10,124 nt of DNA from NCBI GenBank assembly GCA_903912585.1, contig CAIWHY010000176.1, positions 1-10,124 of the forward strand, written 5' to 3'. This document shows, piece by piece, positions 7,059 to 10,124 of the stretch (positions within the stretch are counted from its first letter, which is position 1; each line of letters begins with the position of its first letter). The stretch is from an uncultured Thermoleophilia bacterium. Its GTDB lineage: Bacteria; Actinomycetota; Thermoleophilia; UBA2241. Below the pieces are notes generated by a model. It did not search any database. It was not told the DNA's origin and saw only the letters and a program-made list of their open reading frames with translations. A program made the position numbers and the translations under genes.

Positions 7059-8750
7059 GTGGTGGACGAAGCGAAGGACGATGCACGCCGCATGACGGTC
7101 GCTCTGGCCGTGAGGACAATGTCCCCCCCTGCCTGGGTGAAAGCTGTTGCGGACAGGCTGTCCGGCATGCCCTCTGTGGATCTGTCGCTCTACGTCGTTG
7201 CCGCGCGGCCGCCTTCCCGTAGCGGTGGGACCGAGCGGCCTGCTGGTCGCTTCTGGCGCGCATTCGTTGGACTTGACCGGTTGCTTCGCCGTTGGGTCTA
7301 CAGGGCCGCACCCGACCCTAGGGCTGTCGCCGATCTTGGTCATCTTGGCCTTCGCGATGCTTCCGCGCTGCCCGGCGACCTTGACCTCATAGTCGACCTG
7401 TCTGGAGGGGCTGTCCGCGACGTCCTCCCGGCTGCAGGCAGGCCGCCGATCGTGTGGTTCGATCATGACGGTCACGAATCATGGACAACAGCTTCGTCCG
7501 GGTATTCGGAAGTAGTCCACGGAGCGGGTGTCACCCGCTGTCGCCTTCTTTGCCTCCCTCCGGGGGCGTCACGCCCAAGCGTTCTTCGGACGGGCCTGCT
7601 GGCCACGCACCCCTTGTTCGTTGCCGAGAATCGGATGCAGCTACTCTGGAAGAGCATCCCCCTGCTCATCCAGGAGGTAGGGGAGTTCGGGAACCTTGCT
7701 GCCTTTCCATGTGAGGAGGCTGAGCTCAGCGAACGTTCGAACGCCACTGACTTCTATTCAGAGCAGCGCCCCATCGGGGTCGTCTCCGTCGTCGGCCATG
7801 TCGTTCGTTGCGTGCGCTTCGTTGCGCGTCGCGTCTTGCGGGCGGAACAATGGTTCCTGTTGACGTCGTCCAGACCGAGAGGAGCTGGCGACGGTATCGC
7901 TGCATCCGCCTTTCCCCAAGACCTGGGTGGGCTGCACCCGATGGATGTACTCGCCCCGGGGAGGGACAGGTACTGGGCAGACCCTCATGTGGTGCCGGGT
8001 AGTCAGGGGCTGCTCGTCCTTGTCGAGGAGTACATCTACAAGAATCGACGCGGTCGTATTGCCATGCTTCGGCTCACCGAGACCGGACAGGTCGCTGAGG
8101 TTCGGACGGTGCTGGAGTTGGAGTGCCATCTGTCCTATCCATCCGTCTTCGAGTTCTCAAAGGCCCTGTACATGGTTCCCGAGTCCAGAGAGCTTGGCCG
8201 GGTGGATGCGTACAAGTGCACGAGCTACCCCTGGGGCTGGGAATATGCCGCCACGCTTCTCCACGATGTCCGTGCGTGCGACAGCTCGATTGTGCAGTAT
8301 CAGGCTCGCTGGTGTCTCTTCACGACCATCAGCGAACACGAGTGGCTGACCCCTCGTGACAGTCTCCATCTGTTCTTCGCGGAGGATCCACTCCATGGAC
8401 CGTGGAGGCCACATCCCCAGAATCCGATCGCGTGCAGCGCGTACAACTCCAGGCCGGCCGGCCAGCCCTTTGTGTCCGGCGGGCGGCTCTACCGCCCGAG
8501 CCAAGACTGCTCCAAAGGCTACGGCTATGGCGTCCGCCTCATGGAGGTCACCACCATGACGGAAGAGCGTTTTGAGGAAAGAGAGGTTGCGTTTCTCGAA
8601 CCGACATGGCCTGAGTCGGCGGTGGCCACTCACACGCTCGCGCTCGATGAGCACCGCGTCGTCGTCGACGTGATGCGGTGGCTGCCGCGTCTCAACCCTG
8701 CCTTCCTGGGGAAGATTGGAGACTGGCTGGGGAGCCGGTCCCGCGAATGA
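7059..8750 (+). CDS. Two-domain protein: degenerate formyltransferase-like N-terminus plus GINT1-N-type beta-propeller
   Basis: This 563-residue protein has no obvious signal peptide. The N-terminal part (about 10-220) follows a plan I recall from bacterial formyltransferase-family proteins of sugar loci. DLDLIVDLSGG is at 107-117, WFDHDGH at 133-139 stands where the HxGxxxxRG-type active site would be, and a threonine-to-leucine-rich strand pattern follows. The canonical Asn/His/Asp set is not clear, so activity is doubtful. The C-terminal part (about 285-555) has the signatures of the N-terminal domain of plant glucosamine inositolphosphorylceramide transferase 1: YWADP at 305-309, HLSYPSVFE from 357, SRPAGQPF from 464 and YRPSQDCSKGYGYG from 478. 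It lacks the GT64 domain that the plant enzyme carries after this region. Likely partners are sugars or lipid-linked sugars, judged only by context. The Met at the start is encoded by GTG. A 291-base gap separates it from the next gene. Domain naming is from memory of the families, not a search. Confidence 0.7.
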   Translation: MVDEAKDDARRMTVALAVRTMSPPAWVKAVADRLSGMPSVDLSLYVVAARPPSRSGGTERPAGRFWRAFVGLDRLLRRWVYRAAPDPRAVADLGHLGLRDASALPGDLDLIVDLSGGAVRDVLPAAGRPPIVWFDHDGHESWTTASSGYSEVVHGAGVTRCRLLCLPPGASRPSVLRTGLLATHPLFVAENRMQLLWKSIPLLIQEVGEFGNLAAFPCEEAELSERSNATDFYSEQRPIGVVSVVGHVVRCVRFVARRVLRAEQWFLLTSSRPRGAGDGIAASAFPQDLGGLHPMDVLAPGRDRYWADPHVVPGSQGLLVLVEEYIYKNRRGRIAMLRLTETGQVAEVRTVLELECHLSYPSVFEFSKALYMVPESRELGRVDAYKCTSYPWGWEYAATLLHDVRACDSSIVQYQARWCLFTTISEHEWLTPRDSLHLFFAEDPLHGPWRPHPQNPIACSAYNSRPAGQPFVSGGRLYRPSQDCSKGYGYGVRLMEVTTMTEERFEEREVAFLEPTWPESAVATHTLALDEHRVVVDVMRWLPRLNPAFLGKIGDWLGSRSRE

Positions 8751-9041
8751 GCGGGCTGTCGGGGCGCTGTCGCAACATGCAGTGCCGGCGTGGCGCGGTC
8801 GCTCGCTGATCGGCAGGGATCGCTCATCGTCGGCCTGTCCGCTCGAGGCCAGCTTGTCAGATGGTGGATTCGCGGCGGCTGGATTCTGGCTGGAGCAGTC
8901 CCGCAGCTCCCGTGAGAGGGCTCGCGCACCCCTCCTCGGCTGCCGGCGAACGCAGTAGACTGGTCGCCAGAATGGTTGGCGACGCCTTGGAGTGCCGTGG
9001 CGCAGACATCGCGCGGTGCTCCGACAGCCGAAAGGACGTAG
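8751..9041. other. Gap upstream of capE-like gene with possible promoter and operator
   Basis: This 291-base stretch has no supported gene. A -10-like TAGACT at 8956-8961 is followed at once by an inverted repeat at 8963-8983. There is no good -35 at the matching distance. The ribosome-binding site of the next gene, GAAAGGA at 9030-9036, ends 5 bases before ATG 9042. The gap length suggests that the capE-like gene may have its own promoter. Confidence 0.4.
8963..8983. repeat. Inverted repeat, operator-like
   Basis: GTCGCCA at 8963-8969 is perfectly complementary to TGGCGAC at 8977-8983, with a 7-base spacer GAATGGT. It follows a -10-like TAGACT by one base, where a repressor could block transcription. 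It could equally be a chance hairpin in GC-rich DNA. No T-run follows. Confidence 0.35.
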
Positions 9042-10082
9042 ATGAGTAAAGTGTTCGACGGCCGCACGCTCCTGATTACCGGCGGCACCGGCACCTTCGG
9101 CAACGCGGTCGTCCGTCGCATGCTCGGGTGTGACCTGGCCGAGATACGCATCTTTAGCCGCGACGAGAAGAAGCAGTACGACATGCGGATCGAGTACCAC
9201 GAGCCGCGGCTCAAGTTCTACATCGGTGACGTGCGCGACCGGGACAGCCTGCGCGATGCGCTCGAGGGCGTGGACTACGTGTTTCACGCCGCGGCCCTCA
9301 AGCAGATCCCTTCGTGCGAGTTCTATCCGCTTCAGGCGCTGATGACCAACTCCCTGGGCACGGAGAATGTGATGAACGCCGCTCTCGCGGCGGGCGTCAA
9401 GCGCATGGTCGTGTTGTCCACCGACAAGGCCGCCTACCCCATCAATGCCATGGGCATCTCCAAAGCGATGATGGAACGGCTCGCGGGAGCCAAGAGCCGC
9501 GTCGCTGCGGCGCGGGGACTGACGATCTGCATCACGCGGTACGGCAACGTCATGGGCAGCCGCGGCTCGGTGATCCCGTTGTTTGCCGAGCAACTGCGGG
9601 CCGGCGGGCCGCTGACTGTGACGGATCCGCGCATGACACGCTTCATGATGACCGCCGACGACGCCGTGGAGCTCGTGTTGTTCGCGTTCGAACATGGTGA
9701 GCCGGGAGACCTGTTCGTGCAGAAGGCGCCGGCGTCCACGATCGAGAGTCTCGTTGCTGCGATGAAAGGCCTTTATGCGGCGGACAACCCGGTGCGCGTC
9801 GTAGGTCCTCGCCACGGGGAGAAGCTGTACGAGACGCTGCTCACGCGCGAGGAGATGCTGCGCGCTCAGGACATGGGGGGCTACTTCCGCGTCTCGCCGG
9901 ATGATCGCGACCTCAACTACGACCTCTACTTCACGGAGGGAGCGCCCGAGGCCACGCTGCTCGACGACTACCACTCTCACAACACCGAGCGGCTCGACGT
10001 GGAGGGCACCCGCGAGATCCTTCTGAGGGTCCCGGAAGTGCGCGCCGACCTGGGGCTTCCGCCGCTCGACGGCCCCTCCTGA
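9042..10082 (+). CDS. capE: UDP-GlcNAc 4,6-dehydratase/5-epimerase (CapE/WbjB type)
   Basis: This 346-residue extended SDR enzyme catalyses the first step from UDP-GlcNAc towards UDP-N-acetyl-L-fucosamine, giving the 4-keto-6-deoxy L-arabino-hexulose intermediate by 5-inversion. The nucleotide-binding motif TGGTGTFG is at 13-20. The active-site stretch TDKAAYPINAMGISK includes Asp128, Lys129, Met137 and Lys141. Met137 stands where PseB/FlaA1 and most SDRs have the catalytic Tyr; this Met form is the mark of CapE/WbjB. The C-terminal half has RYGNVMGSRGSVIPLF and GPRHGEKLYE, standard for this group. Length is close to S. aureus CapE (about 340). A good ribosome-binding site precedes ATG 9042. 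The next gene follows with no gap, as capF follows capE. PseB, PglF/CapD or a 4,6-dehydratase for other sugars are less likely because of the Met. Confidence 0.9.
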   Translation: MSKVFDGRTLLITGGTGTFGNAVVRRMLGCDLAEIRIFSRDEKKQYDMRIEYHEPRLKFYIGDVRDRDSLRDALEGVDYVFHAAALKQIPSCEFYPLQALMTNSLGTENVMNAALAAGVKRMVVLSTDKAAYPINAMGISKAMMERLAGAKSRVAAARGLTICITRYGNVMGSRGSVIPLFAEQLRAGGPLTVTDPRMTRFMMTADDAVELVLFAFEHGEPGDLFVQKAPASTIESLVAAMKGLYAADNPVRVVGPRHGEKLYETLLTREEMLRAQDMGGYFRVSPDDRDLNYDLYFTEGAPEATLLDDYHSHNTERLDVEGTREILLRVPEVRADLGLPPLDGPS

Positions 10083-10124
10083 GTGCGGCGCGTAGTCGTC
10101 ACCGGCGCGCGCGGCTTCATCGGC
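10083..10124 (+). CDS. Partial SDR gene, probably CapF/WbjC reductase (5' end only)
   Basis: Fourteen codons are visible before the window ends. GTG 10083 follows directly after the capE-like TGA, and the peptide reads MRRVVVTGARGFIG, a perfect SDR nucleotide-binding start (TGxxGxxG). In capEFG clusters the next gene is capF/wbjC, which reduces the CapE product, and its start has the same form. No separate ribosome-binding site is seen, so translation is probably coupled. The motif alone would fit any extended SDR, so the CapF identity rests on position. Confidence 0.6.
   Translation, partial: MRRVVVTGARGFIG

Noticed and set aside
8157..9980. 607-codon open frame on the minus strand across two plus-strand genes
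   Set aside because: It runs antisense to the propeller domain and the CapE-like enzyme, both with clear family motifs. Its translation is Arg/His-rich with no recognisable domain, as expected from GC-rich third positions.
1..10124. Mobile element, CRISPR array, toxin-antitoxin pair or phage genes
   Set aside because: No transposase, integrase, terminal repeats or regularly spaced repeats are visible. All supported genes fit polysaccharide biosynthesis.

Overview
This window is part of a surface-polysaccharide (capsule, exopolysaccharide or O-antigen-like) biosynthesis locus. The bacterium is GC-rich: codon third positions are mostly G or C, GTG starts are frequent, and long spurious antisense frames are common. 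A CpsD/CapB-type tyrosine kinase, a predicted lipoprotein and GTG-rich gene starts fit an actinobacterium-like organism. That placement is an inference; nothing here fixes the taxon. I see no tRNA, rRNA, insertion sequence, integrase or CRISPR array.

The layout has three strand blocks. (1) Plus strand, 1-2175: a BY-kinase of the CpsD/CapB/Wzc-C type, whose gene is open at the left edge, then after a 164-base gap with a strong hairpin a GT4 glycosyltransferase. (2) Minus strand, 6949 down to 2494: two GT4 glycosyltransferases joined by a one-base stop/start overlap, a right-handed beta-helix protein with a lipoprotein-type signal, and a left-handed beta-helix (CysE-like) acetyltransferase. (3) Plus strand, 7059-10124: a two-domain protein with a formyltransferase-like N-terminal half and a GINT1-N-type beta-propeller C-terminal half, then a CapE/WbjB-type UDP-GlcNAc 4,6-dehydratase/5-epimerase and the first 14 codons of an SDR gene, probably capF/wbjC. 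Blocks 1 and 2 converge on 2176-2493. Blocks 2 and 3 diverge from 6950-7058.

Working model: CapE and the following reductase start the route from UDP-GlcNAc to UDP-N-acetyl-L-fucosamine. Three GT4 enzymes help build a repeat unit. The acetyltransferase probably O-acetylates the sugar. The kinase controls chain polymerisation and export. The beta-helix lipoprotein would act on or bind the finished polymer outside the membrane. The initiating phosphoglycosyltransferase, flippase and polymerase are not in the window.

The least understood parts are the formyltransferase-like/propeller protein and the beta-helix lipoprotein. I found no convincing wholly new system. The noncoding gaps contain three good inverted repeats whose roles are unknown.
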